A stretch of 64,000 nt of DNA from Actinorugispora endophytica (GTDB taxonomy: Bacteria > Actinomycetota > Actinomycetes > Streptosporangiales > Streptosporangiaceae): NCBI RefSeq assembly GCF_004363075.1, contig NZ_SNYN01000001.1, forward strand, positions 811,602 to 875,601. The letters run 5' to 3'. This document shows, in pieces, positions 18,031 to 27,761 of the stretch (positions are counted from its first letter, which is position 1; every line of letters starts with the position of its first letter). The position numbers and the translations under genes are program-made. The notes beneath the pieces are model-generated. The model ran no database searches. It was not told the DNA's origin and was given only the letters and a program-made list of their open reading frames with translations.

Positions 18031-19017
18031 CTATCCGGTGCTGAGGAGGATCTTGCCGACGTGTCCGCCGGACTCCATGATGCGGTGCGCCTCGGCCGCA
18101 TCGCGCAGGGGGAGGACCCGGTCCACGACAGGCCGGACCGTCCCCTTCCCGACCAGCGGCCATACTTGCCCGGCCACCTGGGACACGATCTCGGCCTTCT
18201 CCGCGAGCGGGCGTGAGCGCAGCGTCGTGGCGTGCACGGAGAGCCGCCTGACGAGCATCCGGCCCAGGTCCAGTTCGGCCCTGCGCCCGCCCATCAGGCC
18301 GATGACGACCAGGCGGCCGCCCACCGCGAGGGAGCGGAGGTTGGCGTCCAGATAGCTCCCGCCCATGATGTCGAGCACCACGTCCACTCCGGCCCCGCCG
18401 GTCTCCTCCCGCACCCTGGCGGCGAAGTCCTCGGTCCGGTGGTTGACGGCCGCGACCGCGCCGAGTTCGAGGCAGCGCGCCAGCTTCTCGGGGCTGCCCG
18501 CCGTGGTCAGGACGCGGGCGCCGCGCGCGCGGGCCAACTGGATCGCGAAGGTGCCGATACCGCTGCCGCCGCCGTGCACCAGCAGGCTCTCGCCCGGGCC
18601 CAGGGCCGCGGTCATGAACACGTTGGACCACACCGTGCAGGCGGTCTCGGGCAGCGCGGCGGCCTCCACCAGCCCCACCCCGGCCGGGACCGGGAGCAGC
18701 TGGCCGACGGGGACCGCCACCCGCTCGGCGTAGCCGCCGCCGGCGAGCAGCGCGCACACCTCGTCGCCCACCCGCCAGCCCGACCCGTCGGTGCCGGGAC
18801 CGAGCGCGGCGACGCGGCCCGAGCACTCCAGCCCCGGGTACTCGGACGCGCCGGGGGGCGGCGGGTAGCTGCCCTGGCGCTGGTTGACGTCGGCCCGGTT
18901 GACCGCCGTGGCCGCCACCTCGACCAGGACCTCGCCGGGTCCCGGTTCGGGATCGGGGACCTCTCTCCAGGTGAGGACGTCGGGACCGCCGGGCTCGCTG
19001 ATGGCAATCGCTCGCAT
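18031..19017 (-). CDS. NAD(P)H:quinone oxidoreductase, MDR superfamily
   Basis: 328 residues from ATG 19017. Zinc-free medium-chain reductase of the PIG3/QOR type. The N-terminal GroES-like fold contains NRADVNQRQGSYPPPPGASE and PGLECSGRVAALGPG. The cofactor-binding Rossmann core has VHGGGSGIGTFAIQLARA, and VDVVLDIMGGSYLDANL follows. Members reduce quinones with NADPH; the true substrate is unknown. It is 52 bp upstream of bpa on the same strand, so co-transcription is possible. Confidence 0.9.
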   Translation of the reverse strand: MRAIAISEPGGPDVLTWREVPDPEPGPGEVLVEVAATAVNRADVNQRQGSYPPPPGASEYPGLECSGRVAALGPGTDGSGWRVGDEVCALLAGGGYAERVAVPVGQLLPVPAGVGLVEAAALPETACTVWSNVFMTAALGPGESLLVHGGGSGIGTFAIQLARARGARVLTTAGSPEKLARCLELGAVAAVNHRTEDFAARVREETGGAGVDVVLDIMGGSYLDANLRSLAVGGRLVVIGLMGGRRAELDLGRMLVRRLSVHATTLRSRPLAEKAEIVSQVAGQVWPLVGKGTVRPVVDRVLPLRDAAEAHRIMESGGHVGKILLSTG

Positions 19018-19299
19018 GCTGATCACGCTACCCACTGCCGGGAGGAGGATCCGCCCGGCGGGCCGGTGCCGTCGGCCGAGCCCGCCCGCCGACCGGTCGC
19101 CCGGCCGGACCGCGAACACGGCGGACAAACCCCAGGCGGCCACTTCTCATCCCTTGACCGCTAGTTTTATCGTTGTTGACCCGGAGCACTACGAGCAGGC
19201 GGAGGCGTGGCTCCCCGACACGGGCAACCGCCTCCGCCTCGTCCGCGTCCGGTATGTGTGCATACGAATGGTCCTCGAAGCGCCCTTAGGAGAACCGCG

Positions 19300-21336
19300 G
19301 TGGCCTACAGAGAGCACGACGGTTCGGAGCACTTCGGTGCCCGCTCGCCGCGTCCGGACCACGACGAGGCCGCGGCGCCCGGTGCCGCGCGCGACGAGGA
19401 CCCCGAGCGGGCGGACGAGGCCGGGCCGTCGCCCGCGGACGAGTGGTTCGGGGACGACTTCGACTCCGGGCCGATCGCGCCCCCTCCGCCCTACGCCCAA
19501 CCGCAGGGACCGGCTCCGAGCCCGCTGTACCCGCCGGCACCACCGCCGTTGTCCGAACCGCGGCCCGGACTCCCCGTCCCGGACCCCGAGCCCCGGGACG
19601 CCTCACCCGAACCCCCGGCCACTCCTCCGGAGCCTCCCGCGCCCCTGCCCAAACCCCCCACCGCTCCTCCGGAGCCTCCCGCGCCCCTGCCCAAACCCCC
19701 CACCGCTCCTCCGGAGCCTCCCGCGCCCCTGCCCGCACCCCCGGCCACTCCTCCGGAGCCTCCCGCGCCCCTGCCCAAACCCCCCACCGCTCCTCCGGAG
19801 CCTCCCGCGCCCCTGCCGAAGCCCCCCGCCGCCCTGCCCAAACCCCCGGCCACGCGCCCCGAACGGGTCGGGCCCGCCCCCGAGCCGCCGCCGAACGCGG
19901 CCCCCCTGTCGCCGCTCGCCCGCAACCGGCCGCAGATCCAGCGGCTGCTCCAGGAGCCCCAGCGCCCCGCGCCCAGGCCGGTCACCGACGACGTCCCCGA
20001 GCCGGAGCCGCTCCCGCCGCTGGACTACTCGGACGGGGCGCCCTACCGGACCCCCGCGCCGAACGCGCCCGCCCCCTGGGGCGCCGAGCCGCCGCGGCCC
20101 CCCGAACCGCCGGCGGCCGCGCCGCAGTCCCCCGCCGAGCAGTGGGGGCTGACCCCTCCGCTCGGCGCGCGGCCCCTTCCCCGGCCCGAGGCGGGGCGCG
20201 ACGCGCCTCCGCCGCACGACGCCTCCCACACGGGGCCCGCCCCGATGGCGCCCCCGGCCGCGCCGCAGCCCCCTCCCGTCCAGCCTCCTGCCGCCCGGCA
20301 GCCCGCACCCTCCGCCCCGCCGGTCCGGCCGCAGGAGCACCGCCCACCGCCCCCCGCCCCGCCGGGACCGGCGGCGTTCGGGCACACGCCCCCCGGCGGC
20401 ACGGTCCCCGCCGAGCCGACCGGTTTCGACCCGGGCGGGACCGCGCGCCGCCGCCAGGCGCCCGCGTCGGGGTGGCGCCGGATCGTGCACTCCGCGACCT
20501 TCGGACTGGTGCATCCGGGCGACTCGCCCGCCGAACTGCGCCGTCGCGAGCTGATGGACCGGGCGCGCACCTACGTGGTGGGCGGCCACCACCGGGTGGC
20601 CGTGCTCTCGCTCAAGGGCGGGGTGGGGAAGACCACGACGACCGTGGCGCTGGGCTCGACCCTGGCCAGCCTGCGCGGGGACCGGGTGCTGGCGGTCGAC
20701 GCCAACCCCGACCGCGGCACGCTCTCGGACAAGCTCCGTCTGGAGACCGCCGCGACCATCCGGGACCTGCTGAGGGAGAAGGAGACGATCTCGCGGTACG
20801 CCGACATCCGCGGGTTCACCTCGCAGGCGTCCTCGCGGCTGGAGGTGCTCGCCTCGGACCGGGACCCCGCGGTCTCGGAGGCGTTCAGCGAGTACGACTA
20901 CCGGGAGGTCTCCCGGCTCCTGGAGCACTTCTACTCGATCACGCTGACCGACTGCGGCACCGGCCTGCTGCACTCGGCGATGCGCGGCGTGCTGGGGCTG
21001 GCCGACCAGATCGTGGTGGTGTCCACCCCGTCCGTGGACGGCGCGCGCAGCGCCTCGGCCACGCTGGACTGGCTGGAGGCCCACGAGTACGGCTACCTGG
21101 TGCGCGGCGGCGTGGTGGTGCTGTCGATGGTGCGCCAGGGCGGCCGGTCGAGCGTGGACCTGCGGCGCCTGGAGGACCATTTCAACTCGCGGTGCCGGTC
21201 GGTGGTGCAGATCCCCTGGGACTCTCACCTGGAGGAGGGCGCGGAGGTGCACCTCGACCAGTTGCACCCGGCCACCCGCGACGCCTATCTGGAGCTGGCC
21301 GCCACCGTCGGGGAGGCGTTCGCCTGGCCGAGGTGA
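19300..21336 (+). CDS. EspI-like ParA/MinD ATPase with proline-rich N-terminal domain
   Basis: 678 residues from GTG 19300, with AGGAGA 6 nt upstream. Residues 1 to about 395 are low-complexity Pro/Ala/Glu, including five 14-residue repeats at about 108-177. A basic linker follows (RRIVHSATFGLVHPGDSPAE), then a MinD-like ATPase with deviant Walker A LKGGVGKTTTTVALGS (about residues 432-447), switch AVDANPDRGTLSDKL, and TDCGTGLLHSAMRGVL. This architecture matches ESX/type VII-associated EspI-type ATPases. No WXG100, EccC or EccD gene lies in the window, so it is an orphan here. Alternative: a general polar-localisation ParA. Confidence 0.85.
   Translation: MAYREHDGSEHFGARSPRPDHDEAAAPGAARDEDPERADEAGPSPADEWFGDDFDSGPIAPPPPYAQPQGPAPSPLYPPAPPPLSEPRPGLPVPDPEPRDASPEPPATPPEPPAPLPKPPTAPPEPPAPLPKPPTAPPEPPAPLPAPPATPPEPPAPLPKPPTAPPEPPAPLPKPPAALPKPPATRPERVGPAPEPPPNAAPLSPLARNRPQIQRLLQEPQRPAPRPVTDDVPEPEPLPPLDYSDGAPYRTPAPNAPAPWGAEPPRPPEPPAAAPQSPAEQWGLTPPLGARPLPRPEAGRDAPPPHDASHTGPAPMAPPAAPQPPPVQPPAARQPAPSAPPVRPQEHRPPPPAPPGPAAFGHTPPGGTVPAEPTGFDPGGTARRRQAPASGWRRIVHSATFGLVHPGDSPAELRRRELMDRARTYVVGGHHRVAVLSLKGGVGKTTTTVALGSTLASLRGDRVLAVDANPDRGTLSDKLRLETAATIRDLLREKETISRYADIRGFTSQASSRLEVLASDRDPAVSEAFSEYDYREVSRLLEHFYSITLTDCGTGLLHSAMRGVLGLADQIVVVSTPSVDGARSASATLDWLEAHEYGYLVRGGVVVLSMVRQGGRSSVDLRRLEDHFNSRCRSVVQIPWDSHLEEGAEVHLDQLHPATRDAYLELAATVGEAFAWPR
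19622..19831 (+). repeat. Five tandem 42-bp repeats inside the ATPase gene
   Basis: Units start at 19622, 19664, 19706, 19748 and 19790 and encode PPEPPAPLPKPPTA with small variations (unit 3 has PAPPAT). Units 1, 2 and 4 are essentially identical at DNA level, including synonymous positions. That points to recent slippage or unequal crossover, so the copy number is probably variable between strains. Confidence 0.92.
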
Positions 21337-21470
21337 CCCGCGTGTGTCCCGGACGGACACGGGCGGCCGGGGGTTTGTGTCCTCCCTGCACATGGCCGCC
21401 CGGGTGCCCCAATCCCTAGCGTTCCGCCTGGAAGACGCTGCGCATCCGCGCGAACCCACCGGGAGGACGC

Positions 21471-22229
21471 TTGCCGCTGAACAAGGTCGTCGACGATCCG
21501 GCCGCGGCCGTCGACGTGATCAGGAGCGGGGCATCGGTGGCCGTCGGGGGGTTCGGCCTGTGCGGCACCCCCATGGCGCTCATCGAGGCGCTGCACGCGG
21601 GCGGCGCCGACGACCTCAGGATCGTCTCCAACAACTGCGGGGTGGACGACTGGGGGCTGGGCATCCTGCTGCGCGACCGGCGGATCTCCCGCGTCACCGC
21701 CTCCTACGTCGGTGAGAACAAGGAGTTCGCCCGGCAGTTCCTGGCCGGGGAACTGGAAGTCGAGCTGTGCCCGCAGGGCACGCTGGCGGAGAGGCTGCGG
21801 GCGGGCGGGGCCGGCATCCCCGCCTTCTTCACGCCCACGGGCGCGGGCACCCTCATCGCCGAGGGCGGGCTCCCCTGGCGCTACGACGCCGAGGGGCGGG
21901 TCGTCGTGGCCTCCCCGCCCAAGGAGGTCCGCTCCTTCGGCGGGCGCGAGCACGTGCTGGAGGAGTCCGTCACCACCGACGCGGCCCTCGTGCACGCCGC
22001 GCGCGGCGACCGCCACGGCAACCTCTGCTTCACCACCGCCGCCCGCAACTTCAACCCCGTGTGCGCCATGGCCGGACGGGTCACCGTCGCCCAGGTCGAG
22101 GAGCTGGTCGAGCCCGGTGAGCTCGACCCCGACGAGATCCACCTTCCCGGCGTCTTCGTCGACCGGGTCGTCCCGCTGCGCGGCGCCGCCGAGAAGCGGA
22201 TCGAGCGCCGAACCGTCAGGAGGAGCTGA
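21471..22229 (+). CDS. 3-oxoacid CoA-transferase subunit A
   Basis: 252 residues. Start TTG 21471 with GGGAGGA just upstream. The glycine-rich GASVAVGGFGLCGTPMALIE and RIVSNNCGVDDWGLG are typical of family I CoA-transferase alpha subunits (ScoA/AtoD type), which move CoA from succinyl-CoA to acetoacetate or another 3-oxoacid. FTTAARNFNPVCAMAGRVT is conserved near the C-terminus. It is followed 3 bp later by the B subunit; the two form one heteromeric enzyme. Whether the substrate is acetoacetate or a beta-ketoadipate-type acid cannot be told. Confidence 0.92.
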   Translation: MPLNKVVDDPAAAVDVIRSGASVAVGGFGLCGTPMALIEALHAGGADDLRIVSNNCGVDDWGLGILLRDRRISRVTASYVGENKEFARQFLAGELEVELCPQGTLAERLRAGGAGIPAFFTPTGAGTLIAEGGLPWRYDAEGRVVVASPPKEVRSFGGREHVLEESVTTDAALVHAARGDRHGNLCFTTAARNFNPVCAMAGRVTVAQVEELVEPGELDPDEIHLPGVFVDRVVPLRGAAEKRIERRTVRRS

Positions 22230-22232
22230 GCC

Positions 22233-22880
22233 ATGGCCCTGACCCGTGACCAACTGGCCGCGCGCTGCGCCGCCGAACTGTCCGACGGCGAGTACGTCAA
22301 CCTCGGGATCGGCCTGCCGACCCTCGTGCCCAACCACGTCCCCGACGGGATCGACGTCGTCCTGCACAGCGAGAACGGGCTCCTCGGAGTGGGACCCTAC
22401 CCGCTGGAGGGGGAGGAGGACCCGGACCTCATCAACGCGGGCAAGGAGACGGTGACCCTGCGCCCGGGCGCCTCGGTGTTCGACTCGGCGCTGAGCTTCG
22501 GGATGATCCGCGGCCGCCACCTCGACGTCGCGGTCCTGGGCGCCATGCAGGTATCGGCGGGCGGCGACCTGGCCAACTGGATGATCCCCGGCAAGATGGT
22601 CAAGGGCATGGGCGGTGCGATGGACCTCGTGCACGGCGCCCGCCGCGTCATCGTGCTGATGGAGCACACCGCCAGGGACGGCTCCGCCAAGATCGTCACC
22701 GAGTGCTCGCTGCCGCTGACCGGACGCGGCGTGGTCGACCGGATCATCACCGACCTGGCCGTCGTCGACGTCACCGCGGCGGGCCTGGTCCTGGTGGAGA
22801 CCGCGCTCGGTGTCACCGTCGACGAGGTGCTGGCCGCCACCGACGCCCCTCTCGACACCACCGGGGCACACGCCGCGTAG
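22233..22880 (+). CDS. 3-oxoacid CoA-transferase subunit B
   Basis: 215 residues, ATG 22233. It has the [15 protein letters not shown] motif and the catalytic glutamate in [11 protein letters not shown], which forms the CoA thioester intermediate. Later conserved stretches are [19 protein letters not shown] and VMEHTARDG-type (here [13 protein letters not shown]). It is the partner of the gene at 21471. A probable terminator follows at 22922-22959. Confidence 0.93.
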   Translation: MALTRDQLAARCAAELSDGEYVNLGIGLPTLVPNHVPDGIDVVLHSENGLLGVGPYPLEGEEDPDLINAGKETVTLRPGASVFDSALSFGMIRGRHLDVAVLGAMQVSAGGDLANWMIPGKMVKGMGGAMDLVHGARRVIVLMEHTARDGSAKIVTECSLPLTGRGVVDRIITDLAVVDVTAAGLVLVETALGVTVDEVLAATDAPLDTTGAHAA

Positions 22881-22921
22881 CGGGGCGTCCGGGGCTCCCG
22901 CCGGGGCCGTGACGAGGAGAG

Positions 22922-22959
22922 GGCCCCGCTCCGGCCGCGGGTCGCGGCGGGGCGGGGCC
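22922..22959. terminator. Putative bidirectional terminator
   Basis: GC-rich hairpin: GGCCCCGCTCCGGCCGCG against CGCGGCGGGGCGGGGCC, with one bulge and one mismatch, loop GTC. It lies between the plus-strand CoA-transferase operon and the minus-strand tRNA-Ser(TGA), and would serve both. Confidence 0.6.
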
Positions 22960-22967
22960 TCCAGGGG

Positions 22968-23057
22968 CGGAGGGTGTGGGATTTGAACCCACGAGGCCGG
23001 GGTTACCGACCTAGCGCTTTTCAAGAGCGCCGCACTCGGCCGCTATGCGAACCCTCC
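22968..23057 (-). tRNA. tRNA-Ser(TGA)
   Basis: Minus strand. Acceptor GGAGGGT (from 23057) pairs with ACCCTCC (22975-22969), discriminator G at 22968. Anticodon stem GCGCT/AGCGC encloses CTTGAAA, giving anticodon TGA. It has a long variable arm and T-arm GTGGGTTCAAATCCCAC. CCA is not encoded. Confidence 0.95.
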
Positions 23058-23120
23058 ATGCGGGGCGGATCCCCCGCAAGCAGATGTTAGCCCAACCGGG
23101 GCCGCGCCCGGGAAACCCGG

Positions 23121-23151
23121 CGGCGCGCCCCGGACCGGACGGGGCGCGCCG
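23121..23151 (-). terminator. Terminator after the PIG-L gene
   Basis: Perfect 11-bp stem CGGCGCGCCCC with a 9-nt loop, 28 bp past the stop of the minus-strand deacetylase gene. It separates it from tRNA-Ser(TGA). Confidence 0.65.
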
Positions 23152-23178
23152 CCGTCGGGCGGCTCCGGGCCCGCCGGG

Positions 23179-23910
23179 TCAGCGCGCGAAGAGCTCGAAC
23201 GCGACCGCGGGACGGCCGCCGAAGGCCGGGGCGGTCGCCTCGGTGCCGCGGTCGAGGAACGCGCGCGCGTAGGCCTCGGGGTCCTCGTCGGTGAGCGCCT
23301 CGATGTAGCCGCGGTGCTCCAGCAGGGAGCGCAGCGCGCGTTCCCTGCCCTCGGTGACGTCGACCGCGTGGGTGGGCCGGGGCGAGGCCGCGACGGCGAC
23401 CCAGCGGACCCCGTCCCAGGGTTCGATCCCCTGGTCGGCGAGTTCGGGGAAGATCCAGCGGTTGCCCGCGTCCGCGGCGGCGTCGATGGCGGCCCGGCCG
23501 ACCGCCCGGTGGTCGGGGGTGTTCCAGGCGGTGCCGCCCCAGGTGTCGTGGTGGTTGAGGGTGATCACGAGTTCGGGCCGGTGCCGCCGGATCGCCGCGG
23601 CGATGTCGCGGCGCAGCGCGGGGCCGTACTCGATCACCCCGTCGCGGTGGTCCAGGAACTCGACGACGGACACGCCGACCTCGGCGGCGCCGGCCAGCTG
23701 CTCCCGCTCGCGCAGCGGCGCGGCCTCGGCCGGCGGGACCGTGTCGATCCCCGCCTCCCCCCGGGTGGCCAGCAGGTAGGCGACCTCCCTTCCGCCGCCG
23801 GTCCAGGTGGCGACGGCCGCGGCGGCCCCGTACTCCATGTCGTCCGGGTGCGCGACGACGGCCAGGGCGCGCCGCCAGTCGGCGGGCATCGGGGCGAGCT
23901 GCTCGGTCAT
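23179..23910 (-). CDS. PIG-L/LmbE family N-deacetylase
   Basis: 243 residues, ATG 23910. The zinc-binding AHPDDMEYG motif (about residues 20-28) defines the PIG-L fold. Downstream it has [26 protein letters not shown] and [11 protein letters not shown], supplying the third histidine ligand. Relatives include MshB and Mca in mycothiol metabolism and deacetylases of glycosylated antibiotics. The features visible do not decide among them. It is divergent from the hotdog thioesterase gene. Confidence 0.9.
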   Translation of the reverse strand: MTEQLAPMPADWRRALAVVAHPDDMEYGAAAAVATWTGGGREVAYLLATRGEAGIDTVPPAEAAPLREREQLAGAAEVGVSVVEFLDHRDGVIEYGPALRRDIAAAIRRHRPELVITLNHHDTWGGTAWNTPDHRAVGRAAIDAAADAGNRWIFPELADQGIEPWDGVRWVAVAASPRPTHAVDVTEGRERALRSLLEHRGYIEALTDEDPEAYARAFLDRGTEATAPAFGGRPAVAFELFAR

Positions 23911-24055
23911 CCGCGTCTCTCCTTCTGTTCCCCGGCGGTCCGCCGAACGCGCCGCCGTCCGGACTCCGATGCTGCCAGGCGGACCGCCCGCGTGTCCGGT
24001 CCCCGCCGGGACGGAGGGCTGCCCAAAAAGACTACCGGCAAGTAACATCGATGCC

Positions 24056-24511
24056 ATGACAACCAGTGACGCCGACCTCGTGAAGTCGGGCCTGCTCGCG
24101 GCCGTGCCCTTCGCGCGCACCCTCAAGCTGGAGTTCGTGGACCTGTCCGGCGGCAGCGCCGTCCTGCGGCTCCCCGACGACCCCGCCCACCGCAACCACG
24201 TCGGCGGTCCGCACGCCGGCGCGATGTTCACCCTGGCGGAGACGGCCTCGGGCGCGATCGTGCTCGGCTCCTTCGGGGACCGGCTCGACCGCGCCGTCCC
24301 GCTCGTCGTGAGCGCCGAGGTCAGGTACCGGAAACTGGCCATGGGCCCCGTCGTCGCCGAGGCCCGCCTGGGCCGTCCGCGCGAGGACGTCGTCGCCGAA
24401 CTCGACGCGGGCGCCCGCCCCGAGTTCCCGGTGGAGGTCGAGATCCGCACCGAGGACGGCGTCCCCACCGGCGCGATGACCGTCGTGTGGACCCTGCGGC
24501 CCAACCGCTGA
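24056..24511 (+). CDS. Hotdog-fold thioesterase-like protein (DUF4442/PaaI type)
   Basis: 151 residues from ATG 24056. The conserved [19 protein letters not shown] stretch holds the hotdog long helix, followed by [19 protein letters not shown] and [15 protein letters not shown]. PaaI-type members hydrolyse acyl-CoA esters; DUF4442 relatives are uncharacterised. There is little room for a leader (GTAACATCG just upstream), so the transcript may be nearly leaderless. Confidence 0.82.
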   Translation: MTTSDADLVKSGLLAAVPFARTLKLEFVDLSGGSAVLRLPDDPAHRNHVGGPHAGAMFTLAETASGAIVLGSFGDRLDRAVPLVVSAEVRYRKLAMGPVVAEARLGRPREDVVAELDAGARPEFPVEVEIRTEDGVPTGAMTVVWTLRPNR

Positions 24512-24565
24512 CGCCCGCGCCCCGAGGGCCGCCCCGGGGCTCCCGGCCGCAGAAGGGGCGACAAG

Positions 24566-24586
24566 TTTTCCACAGCCTGTGGACGG
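24566..24586. promoter_or_regulatory. Inverted pair of DnaA-box-like sites upstream of the beta-clamp gene
   Basis: TTTTCCACA (24566-24574) and TGTGGACGG (24578-24586) face each other in an 18-bp near-palindrome, about 80 bp before the clamp gene. Each differs from TTATCCACA by one or two bases. Possible DnaA control of the clamp gene is inference. Confidence 0.5.
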
Positions 24587-24664
24587 CGCATGAGGATTGT
24601 CACCCGCCCTGGGTAGGTTCTCCTCGACTCCGGAAAACCGGACGCGCACGACCTGGAGGACCGA

Positions 24665-25819
24665 GTGAGATTCCGAGCCGACCGCGACGCGTTCGCGGAC
24701 GCCATCACCTGGACGGCGCGGGCACTGCCGGTACGCCCCGCGGTGCCCGTGCTCGCCGGGATGCGCCTGGACATCACCGACGCCGCGGCGGGCACGCTGG
24801 GGCTGTCCGCCTTCGACTACGAGGTCTCCACGCGCGCGTCCGTGGACGTCCAGGTCGAGGAGCCGGGCAGCGTCCTGGTGTCCGGCCGCCTCCTCTCCGA
24901 GATCGTCCGGAACCTCCCCCCGTACCCCGTCGAGATGCGCACCGACGGCTCCCGCGCGCTCCTGACGTGCGGAAGCGCCCGTTTCACACTGCTCACCCTC
25001 CCCATCGAGGACTACCCCACGCTGCCGTCCATGCCCGACGTCACCGGGTCCCTGCCCGGCGACGTGTTCGCCTCGGCGGTGCGCCAGGTGGCCCCGTCCG
25101 CCAGCCGCGACGACACCCTGCCCATGCTCACCGGCGTGAACCTGACCTTCTCCGGCGGCACCGTCTTCCTCGCGGCCACCGACCGCTACCGGATCGCCGT
25201 ACGCGAGGCGTGGTGGCAGCCGCGGTCCCCGGACGTCGACACCTCCGCGCTGGTCCCCGCGCGCACCCTCTTCGACACCGCGCGCTCGCTCACCTCGGGC
25301 GGAAACGTCGACATCGCGCTGTCCGCGGTGGACGGGAGCGGCGCCCGGGCCACCCGGGGGGAGGGCATGATCGGATTCGAGTACGCCGGTCGGCGCACCA
25401 CCACCCGGCTCATCGACAGCGACTTCATCACGTACGACTCCCGCTTCCCCACCGAGTTCGCGGCCACCGCCGAGGTCCCCGTCGCCCCGCTGGTCGAGGC
25501 GGTCAAGCGGGTGGCGCTCGTCGCCGACCGCAGCACCCCGCTGCGGCTCTCCTTCGGCCAGGGCGAGGTCGTCCTGGAGGCGGGCTCCGGCGACGACGCC
25601 CAGGCCGCGGAGGCGCTGGACGTCAAGTTCGAGGGGGAGCCCATGCGGATCGCCTTCAGCCCGCAGTACTTCCTCGACGGACTCGGCGGCGTCGAGAGCG
25701 AGACCGCCTTCCTCAACTTCACGGCCCCCACCAAACCGGCGGTGATCACCGGGGCCCCCGCCGAGGAGGGCGGCCGACCGAACTACCGCTACCTGGTGAT
25801 GCCGCTGCGCGTCGCCTGA
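24665..25819 (+). CDS. DNA polymerase III beta sliding clamp (DnaN-type)
   Basis: 384 residues, three clamp folds: domain I about 1-120 ([36 protein letters not shown]), domain II about 121-245 ([34 protein letters not shown]), domain III about 246-384, ending [11 protein letters not shown]. It starts at GTG 24665. The neighbours are unusual: canonical dnaN lies between dnaA and recF, while here mdh follows and no dnaA is near. I infer a second clamp gene (dnaN2-like), but the rest of the genome is not visible. Two DnaA-like boxes lie upstream. Confidence 0.9.
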   Translation: MRFRADRDAFADAITWTARALPVRPAVPVLAGMRLDITDAAAGTLGLSAFDYEVSTRASVDVQVEEPGSVLVSGRLLSEIVRNLPPYPVEMRTDGSRALLTCGSARFTLLTLPIEDYPTLPSMPDVTGSLPGDVFASAVRQVAPSASRDDTLPMLTGVNLTFSGGTVFLAATDRYRIAVREAWWQPRSPDVDTSALVPARTLFDTARSLTSGGNVDIALSAVDGSGARATRGEGMIGFEYAGRRTTTRLIDSDFITYDSRFPTEFAATAEVPVAPLVEAVKRVALVADRSTPLRLSFGQGEVVLEAGSGDDAQAAEALDVKFEGEPMRIAFSPQYFLDGLGGVESETAFLNFTAPTKPAVITGAPAEEGGRPNYRYLVMPLRVA

Positions 25820-25967
25820 ACCCCCGGGAACCGCGCAACACAACGGTGTCAAACAGGGGGCGGTCCACGGGTCCCGGCGCGCCGGTTGAAAGACTGGGCC
25901 GGATACGACTCGGGCGGGCCGGCACGCCGAGCGCCCACAGGCGCGGCGCGGCCCGCGGCAGTTCTAG

Positions 25968-26978
<1,011 letters not shown>

Positions 26979-27008
26979 CGGCACGCGGCCTTTCCGCGAA
27001 GCACGCGC

Positions 27009-27049
27009 GAGCAGCGGGGGCTGGTCAGTCGGGCCAGCCCTCGCTGCTC
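27009..27049. terminator. Hairpin shared by convergent mdh and oxidase genes
   Basis: Arms GAGCAGCGGGGGCTGG and CCAGCCCTCGCTGCTC pair over 16 positions with one G-T. It overlaps the last codons of the minus-strand oxidase-like gene and lies 30 bp after the mdh stop. Confidence 0.7.
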
Positions 27050-27450
27050 TCCACCTCGTCGTCGCCGACGATCCGCAGTTCGTAGTGGAGCGGCCGGTAC
27101 CGCAGCAGCCGGTCCGACAGGGGCATCGCCCAGCGTCGCAGCATCGGGTGCCGGCGTTCCAGCATGCGCGCGGCCCGGACCGCCTTCTCCCCTTCGAGCA
27201 GGCGCACCTCGCCGCGCAGCGGCTTCCCGGTCGGTTCTCCCCGGAACGTGCAGGTACGCAGGTCGACCAGCGGGTGGGCGGCGACGCGCGCGGCCGTGCC
27301 CGATTCCCTGCCGGCGCGGAAGAGCAGGCTGTCACCGTCCAGCACGATGCTCACCGGCGTGTCCACCGCGGTCGTGCCGTCGCGGTGGTACGTGGTCAAC
27401 AGGGCGGTCTTGTAGTGCCTGAACTCTTTGAGGAGAGTGGCCGCGGACAT
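27025..27450 (-). CDS. PPOX-class flavin/F420-dependent oxidoreductase-like protein
   Basis: 141 residues, ATG 27450. The split-barrel fold is suggested by LLTTYHRDGTTAVDTPVSIV, LFRAGRESGTAARVAAHPLV and the conserved end LRYRPLHYELRI. Family members bind FMN or coenzyme F420 and reduce or bind small molecules. The cofactor and substrate here are undetermined. About 200 bp upstream hold three DnaA-box-like sites and the 88-bp palindrome. Confidence 0.82.
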   Translation of the reverse strand: MSAATLLKEFRHYKTALLTTYHRDGTTAVDTPVSIVLDGDSLLFRAGRESGTAARVAAHPLVDLRTCTFRGEPTGKPLRGEVRLLEGEKAVRAARMLERRHPMLRRWAMPLSDRLLRYRPLHYELRIVGDDEVESSEGWPD

Positions 27451-27582
27451 CCTCGTCCTCCTCTGAACCGATACGCCGTCGGCTGCTTCCTTCCCCGATT
27501 CCGTGATTCGAGTCACTTTCGACCGGGCCGGTATCGGCACACCACCGGCAGAGGAGAGAACGGCCGATCCGCCGGAGTCGCT

Positions 27583-27613
27583 TTGTCCACAGATTTCCAC
27601 AGGCTTATCCACA
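27583..27613. promoter_or_regulatory. Three consecutive DnaA-box-like 9-mers
   Basis: TTGTCCACA (27583), ATTTCCACA (27593) and TTATCCACA (27605) occur in one orientation, spaced 10-12 bp, about one helical turn. Two are exact matches to known DnaA-box variants. They lie between the oxidase-like gene and the 88-bp palindrome. Confidence 0.6.
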
Positions 27614-27652
27614 GACTTCGAATACCGGGAAAACCCCATTTTCACCCGTGCC

Positions 27653-27740
27653 GTCCGTTTTCCCTGGTGATCTTGACCTTTTCGGGGTCTCAGCCATGGC
27701 TGAGACCCCGAAAAGGTCAAGATCACCAGGGAAAACGGAC
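27653..27740. repeat. 88-bp perfect palindrome, family of two (copy B)
   Basis: Perfect 44-bp arms with no spacer: it begins GTCCGTTTTCCCTGGTGATC and the centre is CAGCCA/TGGCTG. It ends 21 bp past the stop of the minus-strand DUF2786 gene. The arm core GGTGATCTTGACCTTTTCGG is shared, with few changes, with the palindrome after dnaX at 5259-5328. A cruciform or a very strong RNA hairpin is expected. Confidence 0.92.
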
Positions 27741-27761
27741 ACGAACCCCAGACGCGGGAAG

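Noticed and set aside
19622-19831. Regular repeats as a possible CRISPR array
   Set aside because: Units are 42 bp, directly adjacent without unique spacers, and in frame with a proline-rich protein.
19300-21336. Calling the ATPase a chromosome-partitioning ParA
   Set aside because: No parB or parS is adjacent, and the long Pro-rich head fits EspI-like proteins better.
27025-27726. Longer start for the oxidase-like gene reaching across the DnaA boxes and palindrome
   Set aside because: The family begins near ATG 27450, and the extension would translate the perfect palindrome and the DnaA boxes.
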